Assembly: GCA_932521025.1 (NCBI GenBank)
Contig: OW051469.1
Coordinates: forward strand, 5,716,398 to 5,780,397
From: Oscheius onirici
Taxonomy: Eukaryota; Nematoda; Chromadorea; Rhabditida; Rhabditidae
DNA length: 64,000 nucleotides
Reading direction: 5' to 3'
The notes under the pieces were generated by a model. It made no database searches and had not been told where the DNA came from. It saw only the letters and a list, made by a program, of their open reading frames with translations. Positions 48,501 to 61,368 of the stretch are shown here, piece by piece. How positions within the stretch are numbered: the first letter of the stretch is position 1; each line of letters starts with the position of its first letter. The position numbers and the translations under genes were made by a program.

Positions 48501-49718
48501 ATACCAGAGACGGAATGAACAGCCTAAAAACGTATATTTTGAAGAAGACCAGATGAAATTACACGATGATTGAAGTAGCAGGAAAGACGCCATCCGACGA
48601 GGACGATTCTCTGGCCCTTATTCTTCGGAAGGGACTTCTGCTTCGTTACCTGAACTCTTTAGTAAATAGTCAACAGAAAGAACATACCTCTCGCTTGACT
48701 ATATCGGTGTAGAAGTCAATGGCGTCCCAGATCGTCTCGTCTTCGCGACGAGGGAAGTTGGTCTGCATGATGATCGATTGATCGGAGCCGAGAGACTTGA
48801 TCCAGCTGAAGTTATTTTCAATACGACGTCAAAACGTAATGCACACCTGTACAACATGTGATGAACATCGGTTGAAAAGGCTTGCTCGCCACATTGGAAA
48901 TTAGGCGGGATGAGAATGAAAAGCACGTCCGGAAGATTCTTGGCGTAGTCGAATTTGGTCTCTTCTCCGAGAGCTGTCGTCTCGTCCATTACGTCGTCTT
49001 CGTGTGTACTGCTGGGGCTCAAAGTTGGAGTGGGAGGCGGAGCGACAGGCGTCGGTTCCAGGATGGGGAAGAGACGCGAGACCTTCTTTGTTTTTGTAAA
49101 TTCGAGTTCCTTCGGATCGCCTTTGACCGTCATGCTCTTCTTTGTTTTCTGAAATACTTCTGTGACGTAGGAAATCAGCAAATAAAAACCTTTTCTTTTT
49201 GTTCAGATTGAGGTCTTTTAGCAGCCTTCTTTTTCTCCGTCTTCGGAGTCGCCGGTTCACTGACGTCCATAGCCTCAATGGGCTTTTCTGCCTGAAATAT
49301 TGGCAGTTGAAACTTAAATTGCTATTAAAAATACCACGTGTTTGTGTTTGGGAGTGCTTTTCCTCGATTTGGAAGGAGTTTCCGGCAGTAGATTTCCCGA
49401 TACAGCGAAAAACAGACGATCGGCACAAGTATCACGACTTCCCAGCGTGGACAATCCACGATCCTGGAGCTCCTAGAACGCTTTTGTTACAACAGAAAGA
49501 AAGACAAACTTTACCTTTCGAAGACGAGCGTGGCTGTAGACATTGACCATGCTGAGACGGAAGTCGTTGTTGCTTCTGCGAAGTTTCGGCGGCCCCTTCA
49601 TATTTCTATTGCAGTCCGGGCCCTCATACAAATCCATCGGCTCATCCTTCACTTCTGGCTTCGGGCTGCCGTCGTTGGTGCTGTCACGACCGGCGCCCAA
49701 ACGGTCTGTTGGCTCCAT
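45585..49718 (-). CDS. KANSL3: KAT8 regulatory NSL complex subunit 3 homolog (KANSL3; C. elegans sumv-2-like)
   Basis: Subunit of the NSL histone acetyltransferase complex, nuclear. Start MEPTDRLGAGRDSTN at 49718, 5 nt after a TTTGCAG acceptor. Exons near 49515-49718, 49335-49472, 49190-49291, 48847-49148, 48687-48805, two further exons to 48334, then after a 1999-nt intron about 46230-46334 and three more to TAG 45585-45587. The N-terminus is charged and NLS-like (TEKKKAAKRPQSEQKEK). The alpha/beta-hydrolase-like core reads DVLFILIPPNFQCGEQAF, QRIVLVGWRLSCYFNH, IIDLGFPMKTQFGYRGGPDD and PTLFIVGDKDPS, matching human IVLVGW and CLGFPLLTVDGPRGDVDD. After the long intron NSAVVTVPNGDENLF matches human NSLVVVGGADDNLR. 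GWRLS lacks an obvious G-x-S-x-G nucleophile, so enzymatic activity is unlikely. The long intron holds a kinase gene and a MITE. Confidence 0.82.
46456..46912. mobile_element. MITE family copy B (reverse orientation to copy A)
   Basis: GAGACCAATTGGCATTGGTC to AAGCCGGAGACACGCTTTAA is the reverse complement of the 26518-26946 element over almost its whole length, including CCGTCACGATT, TTTTACATCAGTTACGTCTA and TTCGAAGCCGGAGACACGC. Lies in the long KANSL3 intron. Confidence 0.85.
47037..48244 (+). pseudogene. CK1/TTBK-like (worm-expanded) protein kinase with a one-base frameshift, nested in KANSL3
   Basis: Casein-kinase-1 superfamily Ser/Thr kinase, TTBK-like worm subfamily. Glycine loop GDGGYGSVFLA, AVKVEKF (VAIK Lys), catalytic loop ISRDFKPGNLAPG, YDFGLARKF (DFG), then GWRGTQRYGSLNAH (CK1-type APE region) and RRDDIESWMYMIIEF. 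The first exon appears to be just ATG (47037-47039) before GTACGT; the main exon starts at 47197 and is otherwise intronless with GC-rich codons, unlike its intron-dense neighbours, which suggests retroposition. At about 47894-47910 (GGTGGGTTTTTATAGG) the frame runs into TAG; the other frame continues as RQVKEEETSDRAEVHQSK, ELFHGLPKEFDSMLTLIDGW, to stop 48242-48244. Removing one base near the T5 run would restore the frame, so this is either a recent pseudogene or a homopolymer error. All catalytic residues precede the break. Confidence 0.75.
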
Positions 49719-52700
49719 ATTTGCTGCAAATGTGGATTATTTACAATATGAATATGGAAAAATTGAAAATACGGCAAGAATTACTTTGTTAATTGCATTC
49801 GCTAACATAATCTCTCGCGTCTCTGTGTGTCTGAAGCTCTAACTGAGGATAAGAAGGGGAGCTTTGTGCGCAAATTAGTTTTTAACAAGTCGTGACAGGA
49901 AAAGCAAGTGCGCGAAGTGCTCTTACAACTTTGGTAGTTTCTTTGGAGGGACAGGAGAGTGACTGGAGAAGGAGTGACAAGGGAAGAATGGAGGGGGGAC
50001 TGGAACTGATGGTCCGAGAAAGAAGTGATAGAAGAAGACAAGGAATCTTTAGCCCTAGAAGGGCGGTGCTATCCTTGTGACATACAATTCACACAATACA
50101 ATACAGTGTAGAATTGCTACAGTTTGTGTACAATCTGCTTTTTGTGACAAATTTGCGATTTTCAGGTGATTGTTAACAGAATTTGGCAAAAAAAATAAAG
50201 CATTTTCTAGGAAAAGTAAGCAAGCGAAAAATAAATTTAGGCCAGCATTTCCGAAGTTTGAATGCGGGCGGAACGCGTGACCGATTTTTGCGGCAACGCC
50301 TATTTTTCCAGTAATTCTGTCTAGAAAATTTGGAAATAAAAGTCAAAGATTCCCCGGTCATAGAAAAAATAAAGTGGTTTTTGTGTTCCGCAAAAGATTC
50401 CGGCTATCCCGTTTGGACTTATCCCCCGAATCAAGCCAGAGCCGCTCTCGTCTGCAATTAGACTTTCGTCAAATTAAACCTTGAACGTGTGATGCGCCTG
50501 CTCTAATCCAACTTTTGATCCAAAAGATGAATCTCCTGGTAGAAAGCCTCGCGCTCATGAGGACAGCTGACATTGGCTCCTGGCCTCTCGTTCAATCTAA
50601 TTGTCCCACAACTTCCATCAAATCCAACTTCATCCGCCACATTTCAAGTTCCATCAAGAGACCAGACTCTCTAGAACCAGTAGTGTCTGTCAGTAACCAG
50701 ATAGTCTCCAATTGTAGCGTTCATCTCTGACACTTCGGAGACCTAACGATGTTGTGACGCAGTGGGAAGAGCAACATTGCACAGCGACCCCTTTTGAACA
50801 CAAATTCTCCTACTTCCAGACATTCTTTCTCCCAACTTTAGTATTCCAAGCTCGGCGTTTGTGTTCCACACTTCTCCCACATGATGACTAGCGCCTTCTG
50901 TCAAAAAGTATGTCAAAAGCCGGGATTTTCTCGTATCACTTCAACCATCAGGGATTTCGTCCTAAGAAATCCCTACAGATCCAATAAAATTTTTGTGTCT
51001 TTGTCAATTATGTCAAAAACTACAAATGTGTCCATCGCTCCGCCCAGAGTTCCTCTTCATCGTCATCTCTCATCAAGAATCAGTTCCTTTTTCAGAGACG
51101 AGATGCAGCTTGGACTCGGAACAGGTGACGCGGCTACGGAAACAGCTGGTGAGATAAATTCACGCTATAAATTAGGGACTCGGTGGAGGGCGATCTGTCT
51201 TGGGAAAACATGTGAAAACAACAGAGGAGAAGGTGAAGCTAGAATTAAGGTGTCCTGCTGTTTTAACCTCTAGTTTTGGTACAGTTCTCATGGAACTGAC
51301 CAACCACTTTCATAACAACTGTTTAGGACGTTCAATGTGCAGACATTTAGACCAGATGGAAATCTCTTTAGATCATACACTGTTATTTAGACCAGATAGA
51401 AACTGGCTACGCCTTTTTAAATCACACATTGTCAGTACGGTCTCCTGTCGATTGACCGGTATTGACTTTCGCAAATCTCAGTAAGAGTTCAAACGGCTTT
51501 TTGTGATTGCAATACTGCAGCGTCTTCTTTTCTCCTCCTAATGTCTAGGGAACAGAACTCTTGTCCCCTTCAGTACTCTTGTAGATTCTGTTATTCCAGT
51601 ACACCTGCATGCGTTGAACTTAACTACTAAAGTGTTGTTCGATCAAAGCTATAAAATATGAGGACACAATGTCTTCTAATGGAAGTTACTACACAGTTTT
51701 GACTTTCTCAGATTCGATGAAGATCTCTGGTATTTTGCTTTGTATCTGTTCCCTTCGGGATCAAAGAATCAAAGCCACAGAGTTGATTGGAGCCAATTGT
51801 AACAGTCCAGCGATCTTTTTGTACGTGTCAGGTCAGAACCCAACAAAATATCGATGATCCTTGAGCTTTTTGAAAAAGTGAAGGCTACCTTCGGCGAATC
51901 AGAGTGGAGTCCCTACTAATGTTTACACGCGATGAGCCAGATGTCTACTCTATTCACACGTTCGAGAGTACCATCCTGTTTGATCCTTGGAGTCTTGTGG
52001 CTTTTACACCCTCCTCTTTTTCCGTTGTCCAAACTTTTCTCCCAATTTTCTCAGCTGAATTCAAGAAAAAGTTTGACTTTTGCTCCAATACACGCATTCT
52101 CACACTCCACTATGGTAAAAGAGTTGATCAGGTTTCTTTTTGGAATATTTGGTCCCCTCTGGACCTCCTCCTCCGCGCCTCAAAACAAATAATTAGGCGC
52201 TCAAAGACACTTAACACTCCATAATTGGTGCTCGAACCTGATCCCTCCCCCGGTTCAGAATGTTTTCCTCCTGATGTTTGAAAATATTCTGCTTCTTCGA
52301 TCTCCCTTCCTATCTCTTTAGGGTCATTAAAAGACTGACACCTGACTCGTCACCTCTTGTCCCAAAGTTCTTCGATCTCTCTTCTGTTTTGCAACGGACG
52401 ATGAAGGCACTTTACCCAATTTCTAGAGGAGATTCTTCCAGAATCTGTTCGTGTTCAGAGTTTGAGCCCAAGTTTATAATTTCCCTGAATATTAGAGCCT
52501 GTTTTTTACGTCCAACCGAAATTTGTTTTGATAGGGTCTTAGGATAAATTGGCTGGTCAAAGTAAAGCAGGAAGTGGAAAGACCCATTTACTCGAGATCC
52601 TCCGAGATCCTCTTCCAGTCTTTTCCTATTATCATTCACAACCTCTCATTTTCACGAAGAGCAGTACACCCACACGATTCTGCAAGTGTTGCACTGGATC

Positions 52701-54328
52701 TTTGGAAAGATTCTCTTTAGATCTCTTACCTGGAAACCTTTTCAGTTTTTGACTGTTTTCAAAAGTTTTTGACCAAAGTAAAGAAACTCATGTTCTCTTT
52801 TAGATTCTTCACCCGTTTCAATTCCAGGGTCCATCGTTGTTGAATGCCCGATGAGATGGGTTAATCCGGTTCCAAGAAATTCACGAATTAGCTGCGTTAT
52901 TCATGGCTCGCCTGGCCTTATTTTTGAACCGTCGTTGTTCTAATCCGTTAGTTAGAGTCTGCTCTTCTTTTTGGGTCCAATTCCATTATATTTATTTACT
53001 CGAGAACTCTGCTCCTCATTCGAGGGCGGGTCCGAAGGTACGACCAGAAATCTCTCATGTCTCCGACTCTTTGATTCCACACGATCTCCGTGAATTTTTC
53101 AGATTGTTTTGAGGCTGAGAGCCAGTGTACCTTCATTTTTTTTGCTACTGCTCTTGACATGGCTCATCTTTAGCTCTTTCAATCCCCTCGAGCACTTTGT
53201 CCTGGCATTTCCTTCCGACTCTCACGTAAAAGTTCATTTACACTTTTATTCTTCTGACTAGAAAAGGATCAAAACAATTGAAAGTTTCTAATAAATCTTA
53301 ATTTGATCTTAGATTTGGGATCATAATTTTGCTCCATGATAAGAACAGCCTCATTTGTCTAACGACTATTTTATGACAGAGTGAGAGTGCTTCCGAGGCT
53401 AAATCACCTCGCACCTGACTATCTCATGCATTCACTTTTTTCCTACACTTAGGACGCCACGTTCCAGCCCAGAGAAAGAGACTGTCTCTGACCACAAATC
53501 TTGAAATTGTCCGAAGTTGACATCACAAGAAACTTATTAGGTCCAATTCCTGTAAATAGTGTCTGCATCCTGTAAACTGTCATAATAGCCTATGAACAAT
53601 TCGAGTTAATAGCCTCCCCACCCAAAGAGAATCCGCCTGACTCACAACTATTCGAAGCGTAAAACTCGTCTGTTTTATTCAAAGACCCTTTTTTGGTCCC
53701 CATTTTCTCGATTTCTAGAGAGAGAGAGAGAGGCCACCGAAAACAGGATCACTGAACGGGCCGAAATTGAATTAAGCCAGTGGGCAATTCACGAAGAGCT
53801 CGGATTTGTATATCCTGTAGGCCGACTGCAGAAATGGGGCGGATTTCCGGAGTCTGAACTCGAAAGATCCCCACGTAAATTATGAAATGGCTATTATTAG
53901 GACCTCGGTTTCAATTTGGGGATGGTCTATTGACACCCGTTTCTCAGAGTATTCCAATATGCTGGAAGTACGGCTAAACTGCGGTTTATTCTCGACGAAA
54001 ACAATTCCTCCACATCATGCTGTTATTTGTCTGGGACTGGAGAGACCTTTAGCTTTGAGTATTTTTGGCCGATTTAGGAGGTCAACGAACCGACTGCTTT
54101 TCGACTAGGTCAGATTGTGCTAAAAAGTGTTCAGTAGTTCCAGTTTCTGATCCTTTTCAACTGACTGTTTTCTTTATTCGGCTCATACCCACTTTACATA
54201 CTGTAACTCTCCATGCTTCCTCTTACCACAAATATGCTTTTGTCTACTTTTGTTTATCCTTGTCTCTCTCAAACTTTCTTCCTCTAACAAAATTCCAGTT
54301 GTTCTAGACCGCAATCTATGCCTCGATT
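49719..54328. other. Long intergenic region upstream of the GPCR
   Basis: No coding signal recognised. Contains a (GA)n run near 53718 and scattered T-rich tracts. Probably regulatory sequence for KANSL3 (left end) and the neuropeptide receptor (right end); this is inference. Confidence 0.4.
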
Positions 54329-57300
54329 ATGAGCTCCACACAGCTGAACCCCAACGTCAGCTCTCAGATTGAGCAAGGTTTGTGATTTCTTTTTCCGTCA
54401 TCCGCGTATAAAACTAGAAGTTTGTTTGTTGGCATTCAGGAAGAGGGATTCCTGAATGTGGTTTTAATGAGGAAAGTGTGCTGAATGAGCTGTAGAAGAT
54501 TCAGAGATCTTTGCACTTCTGCGTCATCCATCATGGTCCAACGCCTCTGTGCCAAAGAGAAACGAGTGTTTTGACAATCAATTTCAATGCGATTTTTGTC
54601 TGACTGCGATTTGATTTGAGAGAACGGGAGCAATGAGGTGAGAGATCTAAGAACAGACTACGGTCATGGTGTTCCTGAACTCTCATTCTCTCAATTTTAG
54701 TAGTCTGTTACTCACTCCCACAGGTCCATAAATTGTAACTCTCTTGTTTCTTTACTCATTTAGAACATATTGCCTACTGCCTATAAAAAGACTGACTTGC
54801 CTCACTCTCTTTCTTCCTCAACTTGACCATTACTCTTCCAGTCGACCTCATCTCATTTCCGTTACTCACAAGTACTCTTCCACTCGACCGGGATCAGGGT
54901 TCAAAATTGAAGAATTCAACTAAACAATCTAAATATTTGATATAGATTAGACGCATAGAGGTACTGATTATGTCTTGAAGGGACAGATGTTCATTATGGA
55001 AGAGGTCTCGAGAGTATAAAAGACGAGAAGCCGGTCTCCTTCTCAATTTTTAAGACTCTCCTCTCAAAACCCTTGTTCTTAAGACTTTGAGGATTCTGTT
55101 GCAATTTCATAAGTTCCGAGTTCGAAAATTCAATTTGAGATATGACCCATATCTGGTTGCAAAACTGGTACTTTAATGATACAAGGACGACATTTACCAG
55201 AAACCATAAATATAATTATTGTTAGTTATTCGGTAACACTTTTACATTATAATTGAAAGATGCAACGCTCTTCAAGGGCTGAAGTTTGAGAATCCTCATT
55301 TTCACACTTCGCTGTGCCGTGGACCCTAAGACCTAGTTTCTCTTTCTTATCTCCCTTGTCACTCTGATCTAATCACGGTCCCAGACTCTCCGGAGAAACT
55401 ACCAAAGAAACTAAAGAAATAATTTATTACAAACTGATAATTGTAAAGTATTTAGGAAGTGAAGCGAAATATGGCTTCTGGTAAATGTCGTCCTTGTATC
55501 ATTAAAGTACCGCAAAACTACAACTTGTACCGTTCTCTAATGATAACGAAAACGTTCGAATAAGATTATGACCACAGATCCAGCGATGGTCGTTGAGCAA
55601 TTGCCATATTGTTAAGGAGAGACCGAAATGGAGATTGATCTAATTGGGTAATTGGTCTTTTTGAATCCGGCCAGAAATACTGTGAGGAGGTGGTTGAACC
55701 TTTAAAAGGATTCGTCAGACGGTTCAGATCTTTCTTTCATTTGGGGTGTTTCCCATCCTTTTGCGTCTACTGTAGTTCTCACAATCCCGTGAAGAGCCTT
55801 CAAAAGATGATCTATATACTCGTAGTGGACGATGTCCGATCCTTTGACCACTGCCCGAGTCCAATTTATACACCAGTTGATTTCGTCTCCCAAAAAGTTC
55901 CTTCTGACACTCTAATCTAATATAAGACGTGACCTCTGTTCTCTTACACGAATCGAGGAAGTCTCCAACTCTCTTTTGCAAAAGTTTCATCGAGTCTGTG
56001 ATGTTGGTCTCGAGGGGGAATGAGGCCTGGTTCTCACCTCTAATCGAGACCCCTCTCTCTGTCCTCCAGATGTGGACATCCCTGGGGACAGGTCACCTGA
56101 CACAGATTGAGTACTGGTCGCGTAAGTCTCTTATCCATTCCAGAGAACATGCTCTTGTTCTCGATAAGATTTCCTCCTATCCGGTCAAAAATCTCTCCTC
56201 GTCAGCTTCTCTGACATCTTTTTCCTCTTTTTGTGCATTCTTGGGCTTCCGCTGTTTTTCAAACTTGACAGACAAACGTGCTCACCGCTGATTTATTCAG
56301 ACCTGTGAACTTGTCAGCAAAAAGACGAGAGGCAGCTGCAAACTCGATACAGTAGGTTGTACTTGGAAACAGCTTCCTCAGAACGATTATACGTTATTTC
56401 TCACATGATCTTTTAAAACGTTTCTACAATTTTGAACATGTTAGTTTGCATGGCCAAATGACTCACAAAGTGCTATGTTCTGTCTCATTACCCTCGTCTA
56501 TACAGAAACCTCATTTTCATGCCCTTGTTGTTGCAATAGACACCTTTGGAAGTGATGTTTTTTGTTTCCGACTCACTAAAGCAAATAATTCTGGCAATAA
56601 GGTGCACAATTACAAACAAAAGTGAAGAAGCCAAAGAGGAAGCTTATAGACAGATCTTCTTCTTTGACCTCAAAGAGACTTCTTCTCTCTTCCAAGCTTT
56701 GGAATGCATAATGAACTGAGAGAGTATTCTCAGACTCATCATCTGACCTTTACCCGTGTCCTGCTAAGAGGTTCCGTGCGAGACCAGCTCTTTCTTCCCG
56801 ATGATGGACCCAATTTAAGAGTCCAGACGATTCGAAGAGTTAGGATGGGCGTTCTCTTTCCACGAAGGGTTCCGCCTCAATCTGGACAGATCAACTCGGT
56901 CTTTATTCCATACCGTTTGCAGAGATTATACATTTTTGGTCTTTCCTCCTAATTGGATAAAACCATCTGTCCATTCGTCTAATGTCCTCGTCAGGTTCCA
57001 CAAAAGGCCACCTGGACTTCAATTTAGACCGATTTAAAAATATTTCATTTTCAGCTGGAGCGATGTGCCACGAGCAGGGTGGTCTTCTCGATCTGGGAGA
57101 TCCGTTTGTACTCTCCTTCGTAAACGGATTAGAACAATTCAACAGGTAAGAATTTTTTGGAAAACTGTCTAAAAAGGCTCAATCTAGAGTCTATACAGTC
57201 TTTCACCGCTACGCCTGTCTGTTCATTTGCGTCGTCGGCGTCCTCTCCAACCTCGTCCACATTTTGGTCTTGTCGAGACCGAGACTACGACGATGTGCTG

Positions 57301-58563
57301 TCAATTGTGTTCTTATCGCTGTTGCCTTCTGCGACGTCTTCACAATGGGTTCATACATTTTCTATCTGATGCGCTTTAGAATCTACCAGGTGAGTCAGAA
57401 CTTGAATCAGAAGCCGGCCAGACATACTGGCTTCGAGAGACATATTTTGGTCTGAGTCTTAAAGAGCACGTAAACAGGAAGTATCAAGGAACCATTCAGG
57501 GCGAACACGGCTACTCGTATTCCTGGGCCATGTTCCTCAAATTCCACGTGGTCTTGTCCATTGCTCTTCATGCCATTACTCTCTACATGGGAGCTGCTTT
57601 GGCCTTCATTCGATGGCAGGCGTTGGGAAACATTCACAGTCGATGGTTACAGCCCAAAAGTGCTTGGTTCGTGCTTTCTTTCGACTTGTTAAAACTCTCG
57701 TTTAGGACTCTGTTCGGAGTCACGACCGTCGTGATCACTGTGCTCTGTTTCCCAACTGTGATCCTTCATGAAATCATTCCTCTAGTTCCAGCACGTAATT
57801 TCGGTCTACTAATCCAGTTAAAATGCGTTCTTTAGCAGGAGATCAGATGATCTACTACACGCTGAACTTTGCCAACTACAGCTGTGCCTTCTTCAAATTT
57901 AACCTCTGGATGTTGGCCGTGCCGCTCAAGGTCAGTCTCTCAGACCGAGATTATGCAAAAGTTGCCCAATTCTGGAGAAGACCTTTCCCAGAACATTTTC
58001 GGCTAATTACTATGCACGCGGTTTCAGGCAATCCCGTGTGCTCTGCTTCTTTGGTTCACTGTGGCTCTTGTGTTGAAATTGAGGGCGACGGACGAGAAGA
58101 GAAACTATCTTTACTCGAAAAGCTTCCGGAAACATGTGAAAAAGACGACAGTTCCTGACCGAACTACTTATATGCTTATTATAATGCTGATCGTCTTTCT
58201 AGTGACTGAACTTCCACAGGGAATTCTGGCTCTTCTCAATGGTAGCGTCTTTTGATAGAAGGAGTAACTTATAAAATGTTACAGGCGTCTACACATCAGA
58301 TATCAACAACTACATCTACCAGAACGTTGGAGAACTCTTCGATCTATTGTCGCTTCTGAACTGCAGGTAATTTTTGATGTACAGGGCTTAAATAATTGGA
58401 AACTTTCAGTGTGGACTTTGTGCTGTACTGCTTCATGAGCTCACGCTACCGCCAAACCTTCGGTCACATGTTGATCCGAGTAGAAAGCTGGCTGAGAAGT
58501 CATCAGTATCGCCGTCGACTGGCAACGGAGCTGAAGAAACTTCCCCCGCCGGCCTCTGTCTAA
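54329..58563 (+). CDS. dmsr: Neuropeptide (FMRFamide-like) G-protein-coupled receptor, DMSR family
   Basis: Seven-helix receptor of the plasma membrane. Exon 1 (54329-54377, [16 protein letters not shown]) has an N-glycosylation site and joins in phase, across a 2.7-kb intron, to 57055-57145 ([20 protein letters not shown]), then 57188 onward. TM1 [22 protein letters not shown]2 [20 protein letters not shown] (the D-x-x-T-M typical of nematode DMSR receptors); TM3 [20 protein letters not shown] with AFIRW in place of DRY; TM4 [22 protein letters not shown]5 near [20 protein letters not shown]6 [22 protein letters not shown]7 [20 protein letters not shown]. Stop TAA 58561-58563, AATAAA repeats near 58640. 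Without the long intron the protein would have to start at the Met at 57063. Ligand inferred from family: FMRFamide-like/myosuppressin-type peptides. Which DMSR paralog cannot be told. Confidence 0.78.
55158..55518. mobile_element. Inverted-repeat (foldback) element in GPCR intron 1
   Basis: GGTACTTTAATGATACAAGG continuing ACGACATTTACCAGAA (55167-55202) is repeated as its exact reverse complement at about 55473-55510, with partial similarity continuing outward (TTGCAAAACT against TTGCGGTA). The roughly 260-nt interior is unrelated. MITE-like, coding capacity none. Confidence 0.7.
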
Positions 58564-58689
58564 CGGATCTCAAAACTATTGCCAGTATCTTTGGACGGGT
58601 ATCAGAAAGTGTCTTTCGGTGTTCATTCTTGTTTTGAACAAGGAAATAAATAAATATAACACGGTTGTAGGAGATTCGTCAGATATGGC

Positions 58690-61368
58690 TTAACCTTCGA
58701 TCACGACCCATTCGTCCGATTTGGGCTGAAAGTTTGGAGTGAAAGGTGAAAAAAAAGAAACCTTTTCGTCTCTGTAAACGACGCTGCAACAGACTCGGAT
58801 ATTTTCGATTGTCGAAGAAACACACGCTTCACCCTTGGGACAACTGTCGGTCGAAAAACATCGGATTGGATAGGAATCTCCGAAAGAAGCGCTGGTTCCG
58901 ACTGGACACTTGGCTATTGGAGAGCAACACACGTGTCGAAGACCATCTCTGGTTTGGACGCATTCCTGAAAGAAAGTTTTCTCTATCAAAAAGAAGGAAA
59001 CCTGTCCATTAGGACACATGTATGCCCGCTCGTCACAGTACATCGGCTCTTCTGTCCTGGCTACCAAAAAGGCGGCTCTATTCTCTGGACAAATTGACAA
59101 GGCAGATTCGGGAGTTTCGCAGCAAACTCCCCGATTGTTACTGGTGTCGAAGGAACATTCATACCCTGAAAGATATTTTTTTGAAGAAATATTGTTGGCT
59201 AACCAGAAGGACACGTACTTCCAACCAAACATTCGACCGGATTCGAACTCCGAAGAAGAGTTCGTCTTGCCTTACAACGGGTATCTTGCGGGACCTCGTT
59301 CGCACAGCAAATCGACATAGATTTGCCTTGAACACAGGTCGAATCAGCTCCACAGTCAATATTAGTCGTGCAAGATCTCTGGGATGCAGAAGGACTGATT
59401 CCACTTGGACATTTGGAAAGACTTGAAGAAGGGGACTGACGTGCTCTGGCTATAGGAAAACTACTGAAAATAATTAGTTGAATACAAAAAAAAGATAAGA
59501 TACCTCATGCAGCAGACATTCATGCCCTTGTTGCTCAGCTGACAGTTATAGCCAGAAGGACAGCCAGACGTGGATCCGAGAACGGGACAGTACTGTGTGT
59601 TTCCACCGATCATGGCAGGAGTGGACAGATCTGGACAGAGTATGGCGTCAGAAAACTGAGTTGAGCAGCATATTGACAACGATGACTGAAAAATGTTGTA
59701 AGATGAACTAACAAAAATACTGACAATTGTGCTCTGTTGACAACTGAACCCTCTCGGACACTGATTGGCAGCGTTTCGATTGCATAATCTTGGCCGACCA
59801 TTGAATTCAGGCGTCGTTCCGAATGAGCACCTGGGAGTATCGGCTAACTGACAGCAAATGTAGACGGAAACTTGAGCAGTTGGTGTACAAGAATAGCCAA
59901 TTGGACAGGTCTGATCAGTTGGAGAAGAACAGTACTGGACTGTCTGACTGATCGAGTTCCTGTAAGGATTCCAGCCGTTCGGACACTGATTGAAACTGGT
60001 TGGCGGGGCGAACGTTGTCGTGGTTGCTGTAGTGTTTCAAATGAACAAAAAGTAAGAGTACCTTGATTCGTGAAGCAGCACACCGAAATTCCAATTTGAG
60101 TAGACTGTGAACAGTCATAGCCGAAAGGACAACCAGTCAGAGGTTGGAGAGGGTTACAGGTATAAGTCTGACCAGAAGTCTGAGTAAAAGTCTGTCGACC
60201 ATCGGCACAGACAGCCGGAGTGGACGTAGCTCCACAACAAAAGTACTGACTCAGTCCGTTATTGAAAGTACAGGTGTATCCGGGCGAAGGGCAAGCTTGA
60301 CCGGGTCCGGAACACATTTGCGGCTGGTTGTTTATGATCAGCGCATTCTGGCCGATTGGACAGATTCTGAATAATCCCTTTGTTAAGGTATTTTAATACC
60401 AAAGTAAAATTTCGTAAACTTACATTTGTGCGCTTGAAGAGGTACAGCAGAGATTCAAACCAGTGATCGAGTCGAGTAGACAGATTGCGCCCGCCGGACA
60501 ACCAGCAGTAACTTGTGGATTGCAGAAGATCTAAAGACAGTAGAGCTTTAAAAAATAAAACTTACGACTGCACCAGAAGGATTTCTACTGGGCTGAAAGT
60601 TGGCGGGACAAGTTGGATTGGATGTGCTGGCACAACAGACATAAGCCCCGGAAGGACTTGCGGCCATCTGACAGGAGAATCCAGCTGGACAGGCTGTTGG
60701 CTGGTTTGGAAGACAAAATCGAGGAATTCCGTTAGTGTCCTGAAATTTATTTTCCATTCGAAACAAAGATGAGTTACCGTATAAAGCCGCAGATTGTTAG
60801 GACAGACAATATTGGTGTTAGTCGACGAACTGCAACACAGACGAGTGTTCGGATCGTTAGCGGCGGTGACACATTGGTATCTGAATAGTGTCAAGTATAA
60901 GAAAAAAAAATTATTCTTACCCAAAAATGCAGACGTTGGTATTCGTGGCACAGTTCACAAAAAGACCGTTGTTCGAAGGCTGTGGAACGGAATTGCTCGG
61001 ACAAGTTGGAGTTGTCAAGACATTACTTCGACAACAGATGAACGTCTGTTGGCTTTCTCTTGATGCCAAACAGATACCCCTGGAAACTTTTAGCATTTCA
61101 GTTGAAACAAAAATGTACTCTACTCCACAGGATCCACCCGTTTGTCCGGGGTTCGAACAAAACTGATTGTTCTGGTTGACAATCAGAGGAAATTGTGTGT
61201 TGAAAGGACATGTAAATGGAGCTGTCTGAGCCTGTGCCCTTGGTGTACTACAGCACAGCCAACCATCTCGTATCGTCGGTTGACAAGAAAAACTGAAAAA
61301 GATTATGGTTGATTCTCCGATGTTTATTTTTGGGACCTGAAAACGAAGGCGGCGATGAGATGAAGCAT
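58690..61368 (-). CDS. Secreted multi-module lustrin/EB-type cysteine-rich protein
   Basis: Tandem modules of about 45-60 residues, each with six to eight cysteines and ending in a CC pair: CPKGEACVSSTIENIRVCCS, CPSGYNCQLSNKGMNVCC, CPFGYDCSQSTQIGISVCC, CPSPGYTCTFNNGLSQYFCC, CPAGFSCQMAASPSGAYVCC. Start proposed at 61368 (MLHLIAAFVFS), a signal peptide joined by a short intron to FSCQPTIRDGWLCCS. Stop TAA 58690-58692 after EWVVIEG. No transmembrane segment is seen, so it is secreted, probably into cuticle or extracellular matrix (inference). Exons mostly correspond to single modules. The donor after the signal exon (AG|GTCCCA) is weak. The neighbouring gene upstream on the same strand encodes the same module type, pointing to tandem duplication. 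Confidence 0.78.

Noticed and set aside
53715-53735. Tandem repeat (GAGAGAG) as a possible array
   Set aside because: Simple microsatellite, too short to be of interest; no CRISPR-like spacing anywhere in the window.
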